Shown here: positions 8,064 through 15,604 of the stretch, one piece after another
Position numbering within the stretch: the stretch's first letter is position 1
Layout of the letters: each line of letters starts with the position of its first letter
Position numbers and translations under genes: made by a program
Notes under the pieces: model-generated
The model's database searches: none
The model's input: the letters and a program-made list of their open reading frames with translations, nothing else
What the model was told of the DNA's origin: nothing
NCBI GenBank assembly: GCA_022840285.1
Contig: JALHIE010000047.1
Span: 1 to 32,458 of the forward strand
DNA from: Porphyromonadaceae bacterium
GTDB lineage: Bacteria > Bacteroidota > Bacteroidia > Bacteroidales > Dysgonomonadaceae
Direction of reading: 5' to 3'
Length of the DNA: 32,458 nt

Positions 8064-8798
8064 ATGGATAAAGAAGAGGTCATTGTTGCGAAAAAACTGT
8101 ATAAATCCTTTGATAAGAATCATATTTTAAGGGGTATTGATCTGGTACTTCACAAAGGGGAGAACCTGGGGGTTGTGGGGAAATCGGGGATTGGAAAATC
8201 GGTGCTTATCAAGTGCATTGTAAGGCTGATAGAACCCGATGCAGGCGAGATCGATGTGCTTGGGACTAATGTGCTCGAATGCAACAGCAACGAACTGAAT
8301 GAATTGAGAAAGAAGGTGGGTTATCTTTTTCAGGGAGGTGCATTATATGATTCAATGAGTGTACGGGAAAATCTCTTTTTCCCCATTCGGAGAACACAAT
8401 TTAGGGACAAGAAACTCGATACGGAGGAGTTGATTGAACGATCGCTCAGAAGTGTGGGGCTGCTGGATGCCATTGATAAAATGCCGTCGGAATTATCCGG
8501 TGGAATGAAAAAGAGGATAGCTCTGGCCAGAACGTTGATTCTGAAGCCAGAAATAATCCTCTATGATGAGCCAACCACAGGGCTGGATGCGGTAACATCG
8601 GGTGAAATTAGCGAACTGATCCTGAAAATACGCGAAGAATACAACACGGCTGCTATTATCATCACACACGATATGAAATGTGCAAAAATTGCCACAGACA
8701 GCATAAAGATCATGGACGAAGGAATCTTCAAGGTAGTGGGGACGTACGATGAACTGAGTCGCAACGAAGAGAAAGAGGTAAGGGATTATTTTATTTAA
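8064..8798 (+). CDS. mlaF: MlaF-type ABC ATPase
   Basis: Encodes 244 residues with all ABC motifs: Walker A GKSGIGKS at 39-46, Q-loop in YLFQGGALYDSMSV, signature LSGGMKKR at 144-151, Walker B ILYDEPTTGLD with Asp168 and catalytic Glu169, and the switch His in IITHD. The GALYDSMSV stretch after the Q-loop is typical of the Mla/Ttg2A subfamily. It powers the MlaE permease from the cytosolic side. The start is 6 nt after the mlaE stop and the mlaD gene begins 15 nt after its end, so the three are one operon. No MlaB-type STAS gene is found nearby. Confidence 0.92.
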   Translation: MDKEEVIVAKKLYKSFDKNHILRGIDLVLHKGENLGVVGKSGIGKSVLIKCIVRLIEPDAGEIDVLGTNVLECNSNELNELRKKVGYLFQGGALYDSMSVRENLFFPIRRTQFRDKKLDTEELIERSLRSVGLLDAIDKMPSELSGGMKKRIALARTLILKPEIILYDEPTTGLDAVTSGEISELILKIREEYNTAAIIITHDMKCAKIATDSIKIMDEGIFKVVGTYDELSRNEEKEVRDYFI

Positions 8799-8813
8799 CA
8801 AACAGCAAGAGAA

Positions 8814-9842
8814 ATGGGAAAAACAAAAAAAACATTAAAGTTGGGTATTTTCATTGCATCAGCCCTCATATTGTTTATTGTGACGATATATCTGATCGGG
8901 AGTAAACAAAATCTGTTTACCTCCACCACCGAGGTGCACGCTTCATTCAAAGATATTCGCGGACTGATATCGGGAAATATTGTTCGTTTCGCTGGAATAA
9001 GTATCGGCACAGTGAATGATATCCGGATCATCGCCGATTCATCTGTCATTGTAAGCATGACGATTAGGGATACTTATACCGACTATATCTACAAGAACTC
9101 AGCAGTACAGATTGGACAGGAAGGGCTGATGGGTGGAAAAATTGTTCTTATCTCCACTGGTGATCCTGCTACGGGAAAGGTAGAAGAAGACGATTACCTG
9201 CCTGTGGCTGAGGGTCTCGATATTCAAGCGATGATTGCTCAGGCAACCGTGATGCTCGAAGAAGCAAAGGGTGCTATAGCCAATCTGCGTTCAGTCACGG
9301 ATAAAATAGACAACGGCGACGGTGATATTGCGCGTCTTATTAATGACAATAGCCTTACCACCAATCTTAAGGATGCGACAAGCCGGTTGAATGCATCGCT
9401 GTCGGATGTGAATCAGATAACCTCCAAAATCAACAACGGACATGGCGACTTAGGGAAGCTGGTGAATGATGATTCCATCACCACCCAATTGAACACTATC
9501 ATGGCCAACCTTAGTTCAACCACAAAGAATGCCGACTCACTGGTGAATCAGCTTCACCAGACATCATACTCTATTAATCACGGCGAGGGAGTGCTTCCAC
9601 GACTTCTAAATGACAAGCAGATGGGTTTAAGCGTAGACACAGCCATTGCTAATGTAGATCAGGGTGTAATAGAGATAACCAAGGCAGCTGAAACAATTGC
9701 CAACAGCTGGATATTCCGGTTGTTCTCCAAAAATAAGAACAAACAAAATGAACAGCAAAAAGAGCCATTAAAGGTGAATACAGGAGATACTCTCATCATA
9801 CGTCCCGTTAACAGAAGCTCTCCGGAAGTTCTTAATGATTAA
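8814..9842 (+). CDS. mlaD: MlaD-type MCE-domain protein with C-terminal repeats
   Basis: Encodes 342 residues. One N-terminal membrane helix (about residues 9-28, LGIFIASALILFIVTIYLIG) is followed by an MCE domain, including VRFAGISIGTVNDIRII and GQEGLMGGKIVLIS. Beyond it lies a long helical region with three related units beginning at residues 165, 206 and 254: IDNGDGDIARLINDNSL, INNGHGDLGKLVNDDSI and INHGEGVLPRLLNDKQM. MCE proteins form hexameric rings that carry lipid across the periplasm; the coiled C-terminal region probably forms a tunnel or stem. It is anchored in the inner membrane with the bulk in the periplasm. It is last in the mlaE-mlaF-mlaD operon. It is longer than E. coli MlaD because of the C-terminal extension. 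Confidence 0.88.
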   Translation: MGKTKKTLKLGIFIASALILFIVTIYLIGSKQNLFTSTTEVHASFKDIRGLISGNIVRFAGISIGTVNDIRIIADSSVIVSMTIRDTYTDYIYKNSAVQIGQEGLMGGKIVLISTGDPATGKVEEDDYLPVAEGLDIQAMIAQATVMLEEAKGAIANLRSVTDKIDNGDGDIARLINDNSLTTNLKDATSRLNASLSDVNQITSKINNGHGDLGKLVNDDSITTQLNTIMANLSSTTKNADSLVNQLHQTSYSINHGEGVLPRLLNDKQMGLSVDTAIANVDQGVIEITKAAETIANSWIFRLFSKNKNKQNEQQKEPLKVNTGDTLIIRPVNRSSPEVLND

Positions 9843-10080
9843 TCCGATGTCCGGCTTTGCTATTACTTTTAAACTCTATCGTTACAATTTCTCTTCAGAA
9901 GAGATGAAGACTGAAATCAAAGATAATTAGTTTACGGACAGCCATATCTATACACAAGGTACTGGCTTAGCTACATGGATCAAGGATAACGCCGTTTACA
10001 AATACGAAAATCATGATTTAACTTACAAGAAACAATCGATGCAGACCAAAACCAGAAAAAAGTTAAAAAAATTACGACCA

Positions 10081-11106
10081 ATGAATAGAAAGTACTCCAA
10101 TACTGTTTTCTTTTTGATAATAATGTTGTTCCAAATAGGGTGTGACCTCAGCATTAGGAATGACGACAGCAGTGTCATGTCAGGTATGGCAGATGAGGAC
10201 TCTACAGACCACATAGCAGAAGAGAGGAAAACCCTGACCGAAGATGATATTTTTTTACAAAAAGCATTTCAGTACGATCAATATTTACTGGATGATGAAT
10301 ACCCCTACAAGGACACCGTCCGGTATTTCCAATGGGAAAAAATAAAGGTAGAGATTGCCCAACTTGAAAATGCGGTAGCCAAAGGTGGCAACTGGGGTGT
10401 TTTAAGCAATTATAAAAACCAAAACAAGGAAGCGCCAACCATTGAAGGATTCGTAAGAAACGATTATGGCCGGGTGTCCGACCAATATGACGTAGAACGG
10501 TATCAGTCGGCCCCTCTTTACAGTATCGGGGATGAGACAAAGCTGATACGATATGGACGGGATGGCTGGCTGGTAAAAATTTTAGGCAGCGACACCACTG
10601 AGATGGTACGAATTGCCGGTGTCTCATTGGAAGGTGAATATTTGTTGCCTAAGCGTTATCTTATTTCGTGGGGAGATAGTGTCCGGTTTGACAAAGTGGT
10701 GGTGGTAGATGTCACCAATCAGAATATCACGACCCTCGAGAAAAATAGCGACGAATGGCACATTTTGAGCATGAATCCCGCGACTACGGGCGTCCATAAG
10801 CCTCCGCATGCCCAGGAGACCCCTACCGGAATCTTTGCGGTACAGGATAAGAAAGAGAAGATGTGCTACGTGAGAGACGGTACCAGCGTTATCGCGGGTT
10901 ACGCCCCCTATGCTTCACGTTTTACGAATGGAGCTTATGTTCACGGTGTGCCCGTACAGTATCCGCACAAAAAAATCATTGAATACAGTTCTTCGCTGGG
11001 AACAACGCCACGCTCTCACATGTGCGTCAGAAACGCATCGTCACACGCAAAATTCGTGTATGACTGGGCGGCTGTTAAACAATCGGTTATCATTGTGATT
11101 GATTAA
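10081..11106 (+). CDS. L,D-transpeptidase (YkuD) family lipoprotein
   Basis: Encodes 341 residues from ATG at 10081. This start gives a normal lipoprotein signal (NTVFFLIIMLFQIGC, lipobox IGC, Cys near residue 20); the open frame begins earlier, at 10039. The C-terminal domain has the YkuD features: GIFAVQDKK, then GAYVHGVPV, then TPRSHMCVRNASSHAKFVYD with the catalytic Cys in SHMCVR. The usual motif is SHGC; a Met replaces Gly, a variant I associate with Bacteroidota members. Such enzymes form 3-3 crosslinks or attach proteins to peptidoglycan. The central ~150 residues are a substrate or targeting domain I do not recognise. The protein probably faces the periplasm from a lipid anchor. Confidence 0.8.
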   Translation: MNRKYSNTVFFLIIMLFQIGCDLSIRNDDSSVMSGMADEDSTDHIAEERKTLTEDDIFLQKAFQYDQYLLDDEYPYKDTVRYFQWEKIKVEIAQLENAVAKGGNWGVLSNYKNQNKEAPTIEGFVRNDYGRVSDQYDVERYQSAPLYSIGDETKLIRYGRDGWLVKILGSDTTEMVRIAGVSLEGEYLLPKRYLISWGDSVRFDKVVVVDVTNQNITTLEKNSDEWHILSMNPATTGVHKPPHAQETPTGIFAVQDKKEKMCYVRDGTSVIAGYAPYASRFTNGAYVHGVPVQYPHKKIIEYSSSLGTTPRSHMCVRNASSHAKFVYDWAAVKQSVIIVID

Positions 11107-11160
11107 CAATCTTATTCAATAAAATTAGTATATTTGGAGAAAAATTTTCTGAATATAACT

Positions 11161-11844
11161 ATGCGGAAAGTCCAATTTACTATTTTATTAATTGTATTCT
11201 CTGCGCCCACTTTCCCTATAGGAACAAAGGAGAGCAGGAAAAACATCCCTAAAATCGATTTTTCTTGTTCCGGTTGTGAGCTCCTTTACGAACAGATGAA
11301 ATTGGAAGGATTAATTCAGTTTAATACTTTCAAGGCGGCGTATACAGGTTATATAAAGTTAAATATACAGAATAATCCTCTGCTTACGGTGACTGATTTC
11401 AATCTTCCTTCGTCCAAGAAGAGAATGTATGTGCTGAATCTGGTAAAGAAAGAAGTACTTTTTGTGTCGTATGTATCGCATGGACGGAACAGCGGTGGAA
11501 ATTACGCCACCTCTTTTTCAAACCGGAATGGCTCTCACCAAAGTTCACTTGGTTTTTACCGGACTGCCGGTACTTATGAGGGGGGCAACGGCTATTCGCT
11601 GCTGCTTGATGGATTAGAAGAAGGTATTAACGACCAGGCAAGACCCCGCGCCATTGTGATCCATGGAGCCGATTATTGCAGCGAAGAAGTCATCCGGTCA
11701 AGCGGACGGTTAGGCCGCAGTTTCGGCTGTCCGGCACTGCCCCGGGAATTAGCAAAACCCATCATCAATACCATCAAGGGACGATCGCTACTTTTTATTT
11801 ATGCCAACCAATCCGACTACCTGGCTATGAGCGAAGTGCTGTAA
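11161..11844 (+). CDS. Murein L,D-transpeptidase catalytic domain family protein (YkuD_2 type)
   Basis: Encodes 227 residues from ATG at 11161, which opens a signal peptide (MRKVQFTILLIVFSAPTFP); a TTG 27 nt upstream is less likely. The catalytic region has SHGRNSGGNYATSFSNRNGS, then AIVIHGADYCSEE, then GRLGRSFGCPALP. His in the IHGA segment and Cys in SFGCPA are the expected active-site residues of this subgroup. The N-terminal region (FNTFKAAYTGYIKLN) matches the family's helical lead. It is exported, and no lipobox Cys is at the right place, so it is soluble in the periplasm. It follows the other L,D-transpeptidase by 54 nt and is likely co-transcribed, although the two are from different subfamilies. 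Confidence 0.82.
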   Translation: MRKVQFTILLIVFSAPTFPIGTKESRKNIPKIDFSCSGCELLYEQMKLEGLIQFNTFKAAYTGYIKLNIQNNPLLTVTDFNLPSSKKRMYVLNLVKKEVLFVSYVSHGRNSGGNYATSFSNRNGSHQSSLGFYRTAGTYEGGNGYSLLLDGLEEGINDQARPRAIVIHGADYCSEEVIRSSGRLGRSFGCPALPRELAKPIINTIKGRSLLFIYANQSDYLAMSEVL

Positions 11845-11965
11845 TAAAGGACCTAAAAGGAAATCTTAAAGTAGATTCCTCTTGATGCAAACCAGACATT
11901 CTCACTGATCAGGTCCAGAAGTGGCAACTTCCCTGTCGGGTCACAACAATCGCAAAACAACACGA

Positions 11966-11995
11966 AAAGGATTTCATTACGAAATCCTTTTTTTG
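11966..11995 (+). terminator. Intrinsic terminator upstream of valS
   Basis: AAAGGATTTC (11966-11975), loop ATTAC, then GAAATCCTTT (11981-11990) form a perfect 10-bp stem followed by TTTT. With the stem's own TTT the run is seven T. It lies 122 nt after the second transpeptidase stop and should end that operon. Confidence 0.85.
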
Positions 11996-12003
11996 TATTT
12001 TTG
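11996..12003 (+). promoter_or_regulatory. Probable -7 box of the valS promoter
   Basis: TATTTTTG fits the Bacteroidota -7 consensus TAnnTTTG and sits 20 nt before the valS ATG, implying a very short leader. TTTC at 11972-11975, inside the terminator stem, is 20 nt upstream and could act as a weak -33 box. Confidence 0.45.
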
Positions 12004-12023
12004 CACTTTAATTCAGAAGCGTA

Positions 12024-14570
12024 ATGGAAATCTCAAGTAAGTACAACCCTGCGGAGGTAGAAGACAAATGGTATTCATACTGGATGGAACACAAACTGTT
12101 TCGTTCCAAGCCCGATGAACGTGAACCTTATACAATTGTCATTCCGCCCCCGAACGTCACCGGTATCCTGCACATGGGGCATATGCTCAACAACACCATT
12201 CAGGATATCCTGATACGACGTGCACGTATGGAGGGAAAAAATGCCTGCTGGGTTCCCGGAACCGATCATGCCTCCATTGCTACTGAAGCGAAAGTGGTTG
12301 CCAAGCTTGCTGCGGAAGGAATAAAAAAATCCGACCTTACGCGCGAAGAGTTCCTGTCCCATGCCTGGGACTGGACACACAAGCATGGCGGAATGATTCT
12401 GGAACAGTTGAAAAAGCTGGGTGCATCGTGTGACTGGGACAGAACCTGCTTCACCATGGACGAAAAACGTTCCGAAAGTGTAATCAACGTTTTCGTGGAT
12501 CTGTACAACAAAGGGCTCGTTTATCGCGGTGTCCGTATGGTAAACTGGGATCCGCAGGCACTTACCGCACTCTCGGATGAAGAGGTGGTGCACAAGGAGG
12601 TGAACGGGAAGCTTTATTACCTGCGTTACAAAATCGAAGAGGAAGAGGCCTATGCGTTTGTAGCCACTACCCGTCCGGAGACCATTATGGGCGACACGGC
12701 GATGTGTATCCATCCGGATAATCCCAAAACGGCACACCTGAAAGGGAAGAAAGTTATTGTCCCGCTCATCGGCCGCATTATCCCCGTTATCGAAGACGAA
12801 TACGTGGATATGGAGTTTGGAACGGGATGCCTGAAAGTTACGCCGGCCCACGATGTCAACGATTATGTGTTGGGAGAAAAATACAACCTGCCGTCCATCG
12901 ACATTTTTAACGATAACGGCACGCTCAACGAAAACGGAGCGATGTACGCCGGAAAAGACCGGTTTGAAGTTCGGAAACTCATCGAAAAAGACCTGGAAAA
13001 TGCGGGCCTGATTGAAAAAACCGAACCCTATACCAATAAAGTAGGCTTTTCTGAACGAACCAACGTCGCCATTGAACCCAAACTCTCCATGCAGTGGTTC
13101 CTGAAAATGGAAGACATTGCCAAACCTGCCCTCGATGCGGTTGAAAACGATACCATCAAATTTCATCCAGTAAAATACAAAAACACCTATCGGCACTGGA
13201 TGGAAAATATCAAGGATTGGTGCATCAGCAGACAACTGTGGTGGGGACATCAGATTCCGGCATATTATCTTCCCAAAGGCGGAGTGGTGGTAGCCGCGAC
13301 CAAAGAAGAGGCTTATCAAAAAGCGCTTCAAACGGTGGATTACCCGCTCACCATAGACGACTTGCGTCAGGACGAAGACTGTCTCGACACCTGGTTTTCA
13401 TCGTGGCTGTGGCCCATCTCGGTTTTCGACGGAATTAACCGGCCCGACAACCGGGATATCCGTTACTATTATCCTACAAACGATTTGGTTACCGGGCCCG
13501 ACATCATTTTCTTCTGGGTGGCCCGAATGATTATGGCGGGATATGAATACCGCCAGGCTCCCTGTTTCAGTAACGTATACTTCACGGGAATCGTTCGCGA
13601 CATTCAAGGCCGAAAGATGTCGAAACAGCTTGGAAATTCACCCGATCCCATTGAATTGATGGAAAGACACGGCGCCGACGGCGTCCGGATGGGTATGTTG
13701 CTGGCCTCATCGGCGGGAAACGATTTGCTGTTCGATGAATCACTCTGTGAACAGGGCAGGAACTTCAACAACAAAATCTGGAATGCTTTCCGGCTGGTAA
13801 AAGGCTGGGAGGTAAACGACACAACCGAACAGCCCGAAACGGCAAAAATTGCCATCAACTGGTTCGGGAACGTATTGTCGAAAACCATTGTTGAGCTGGA
13901 TGATTTATTCAGTAAGTACAGGCTTTCGGAGGCATTGATGACGATTTATAAACTATTCTGGGACGAGTTCTCATCGTGGTACCTCGAATTGGTAAAACCG
14001 GCTTACCGGCAACCCATAGACCGGACAACCTACCAGGCGACACTGGCGTTTTTCGACAGCCTGCTGCGCCTATTACACCCGTTTATGCCCTTCATCACCG
14101 AAGAACTGTGGCAGGCCCTGAACGAAAGGAAACCGGGTGAAAGCATCACGATCGCTCAACAGCCAAAGGCTAACCGGGTGGATGAAAAACTCAATAAAGA
14201 TGAATTGACACTGCAGGTGATCGGGAATCACGACAGCAGGTTCGATACGGCTGTTGCCAAAATGGCAAACCTCTCATCGATCGAGAACCTATCGGAGAAG
14301 CCTGCCGCCGCCATCGGTTTTTTGGTGGGTACCACCGAGTTCATCGTCCCGATGAGCGATAAGATGGACGTGGAAGCCGAATTAAAAAAGATGAAAGCCG
14401 AACGGGAGTATTACGCAGGCTTCTTGCAATCGGTGATGAAAAAGCTGGGCAACGAACGGTTTGTACAAAATGCCAAACCCGAGATCGTGGAAAACGAACG
14501 CAAAAAACAGGCCGATGCGGAAAGTAAAATTGCGTTGCTCGAAGAAAGCATCAAGGCGTTGGAGCAATAA
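12024..14570 (+). CDS. valS: Valyl-tRNA synthetase
   Basis: Encodes 848 residues. Class I signatures are intact: HMGH at residues 50-53 in PPNVTGILHMGHM, and KMSKQ at 531-535. WVPGTDHASIATE follows the first motif, as in ValRS. The editing (CP1) domain is present with ATTRPETIMGDTA and TPAHDVNDY. The anticodon-binding domain includes FMPFITEELWQALNERKPG. A C-terminal coiled-coil arm (AELKKMKAEREYYAGFLQSV onward) contacts tRNA. It charges tRNA-Val in the cytosol. The length is normal and no lesion was found, in contrast with the next gene. A start at 12024 gives MEISSKYNPAEVEDKWYSYW, the usual opening. Confidence 0.98.
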   Translation: MEISSKYNPAEVEDKWYSYWMEHKLFRSKPDEREPYTIVIPPPNVTGILHMGHMLNNTIQDILIRRARMEGKNACWVPGTDHASIATEAKVVAKLAAEGIKKSDLTREEFLSHAWDWTHKHGGMILEQLKKLGASCDWDRTCFTMDEKRSESVINVFVDLYNKGLVYRGVRMVNWDPQALTALSDEEVVHKEVNGKLYYLRYKIEEEEAYAFVATTRPETIMGDTAMCIHPDNPKTAHLKGKKVIVPLIGRIIPVIEDEYVDMEFGTGCLKVTPAHDVNDYVLGEKYNLPSIDIFNDNGTLNENGAMYAGKDRFEVRKLIEKDLENAGLIEKTEPYTNKVGFSERTNVAIEPKLSMQWFLKMEDIAKPALDAVENDTIKFHPVKYKNTYRHWMENIKDWCISRQLWWGHQIPAYYLPKGGVVVAATKEEAYQKALQTVDYPLTIDDLRQDEDCLDTWFSSWLWPISVFDGINRPDNRDIRYYYPTNDLVTGPDIIFFWVARMIMAGYEYRQAPCFSNVYFTGIVRDIQGRKMSKQLGNSPDPIELMERHGADGVRMGMLLASSAGNDLLFDESLCEQGRNFNNKIWNAFRLVKGWEVNDTTEQPETAKIAINWFGNVLSKTIVELDDLFSKYRLSEALMTIYKLFWDEFSSWYLELVKPAYRQPIDRTTYQATLAFFDSLLRLLHPFMPFITEELWQALNERKPGESITIAQQPKANRVDEKLNKDELTLQVIGNHDSRFDTAVAKMANLSSIENLSEKPAAAIGFLVGTTEFIVPMSDKMDVEAELKKMKAEREYYAGFLQSVMKKLGNERFVQNAKPEIVENERKKQADAESKIALLEESIKALEQ

Positions 14571-14576
14571 CCAATA

Positions 14577-15447
14577 ATGCAAACAATCCTATCTCATATT
14601 TCCCAGGAAATCGGAGAAGGCATTGCCTCATACCGCTCCATTCCCGGAGGCGACATTTCTTCGTCGTATCAACTGCAAACCGAAACCAAAAAGTATTTTC
14701 TCAAAGTAAACACCAACCCGTTTGCGTTGGCAATGTTCCACGCGGAACAAAAAGGGTTGGACGCGATTGAAAAAACACAAACCATTACCGTACCGCGCGT
14801 ACATGTAGTAGGGTCGCTTGAGGGAAAATCATTTCTGCTGATGGATTTCGTGGAAGCCAAACGTCCTGACGCAAACGATTTCAGGCAGTTTGGCACTTGC
14901 ATCGGTGTACTCAAAAAGACTTTGGTTTTCTGTCGGATAACTTTATCGGAAGCTTGCCGCAAGGCAACCGCTTTCATCCCGACTGGACAGAATTTTACTG
15001 GCACGAACGTATTTCCCCGCAATTAAAGCTGGCTTACGACCGCCAGTTACTTCATAAAAAGGAGATTCCCTCGCCCGAAAACGCACTTCCGGTTTTTCGT
15101 GAAATTTTTGGAGTTGTAAAGCCGTCACTCTTGCACGGTGACTTGTGGGCCGGAAATTACCTCATCTCCACCGACGGAACCCCTTACCTTATCGATCCTG
15201 CCGCCTATTACGGACACTCACTGGTAGATATAGCCATGAGCCACTGGTAGATATAGCCATGAGCAACCTTTTCGGCGGTTTCTCCTTGCCGTTCTACGAC
15301 GCCTATCACGAAATCAATCCAAAATCTGAAAACTATTCGCAGCAAATAGAACTCTATCAATTATATTATCTGCTCGTTCATTTAAATTTGTTTGGAAGCG
15401 GATATTATTCAAGCGTTTCATCTGTCTTAAGGAAATATTTTACATAA
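14577..15447 (+). pseudogene. Fructosamine/ketosamine-3-kinase family pseudogene
   Basis: Three collinear pieces in different frames make up one fructosamine-kinase-like protein. Piece 1 from ATG at 14577 carries GGDISSSYQL, KKYFLKVN and FLLMDFVEAKRP. Near 14892-14897 the frame changes, and the text jumps from FG to LHRCTQKDFGFLSDNFIGS; by family spacing several residues are missing. Piece 2 holds the catalytic LLHGDLWAGNYL and LIDPAAYYGH. It stops after SLVDIAMSHW because a 23-nt segment is duplicated in tandem (15219-15264). Deleting one copy restores SLVDIAMSNLFGGFSL and the C-terminus. Intact relatives phosphorylate glycated protein amines or ketosamines so that the sugar detaches. It starts 6 nt after valS, so it was presumably co-transcribed. 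An assembly error remains possible. Confidence 0.8.
15219..15264 (+). repeat. 23-nt perfect tandem duplication inside the kinase pseudogene
   Basis: The segments 15219-15241 and 15242-15264 are identical; each starts CACTGGTAGATATAGCC and ends ATGAGC. As 23 is not a multiple of 3, the duplication shifts the frame and creates the early stop at 15250. Confidence 0.95.
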
Positions 15448-15570
15448 ATAATCATTACTGACTCAATCAGTTTTACCAACATAATCATTACTGCTCTAAC
15501 CATTTTATATTTATTTTCATTATATCAATAACTATTTTTCCTAACAATTTGGTTGTTCCGATAACTATTT
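15448..15570 (+). repeat. Paired short direct repeats 33 nt apart upstream of the ATPase gene
   Basis: ATAATCATTACTG occurs at 15448-15460 and again at 15481-15493. ATAACTATTT occurs at 15528-15537 and again at 15561-15570. Both pairs are spaced by 33 nt, about three helical turns. The stretch is very AT-rich and lies directly before the ATPase start, so it may hold operator sites. Confidence 0.55.
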
Positions 15571-15579
15571 ATACCTTCG
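15548..15579 (+). promoter_or_regulatory. Probable promoter of the DUF4143-type ATPase gene
   Basis: TTTG at 15548-15551 and TACCTTCG at 15572-15579 with a 20-nt spacer approximate the Bacteroidota TTTG / TAnnTTTG promoter, with one mismatch in the -7 box. The second ATAACTATTT repeat lies between the boxes. The start codon is 25 nt downstream. Confidence 0.5.
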
Positions 15580-15604
15580 CAGAAGCAGCTATTTTCAAAC
15601 AAAA

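Noticed and set aside
12075..13331. 418-codon open frame antisense to valS
   Set aside because: It lies entirely within valS, a complete and well-conserved gene, and the translation has no known motif. It is a codon-bias shadow.
15448..15604. Short repeats upstream of the ATPase as a CRISPR array
   Set aside because: Only two copies of each short, imperfect repeat exist, there are no uniform spacers, and no cas gene is nearby.
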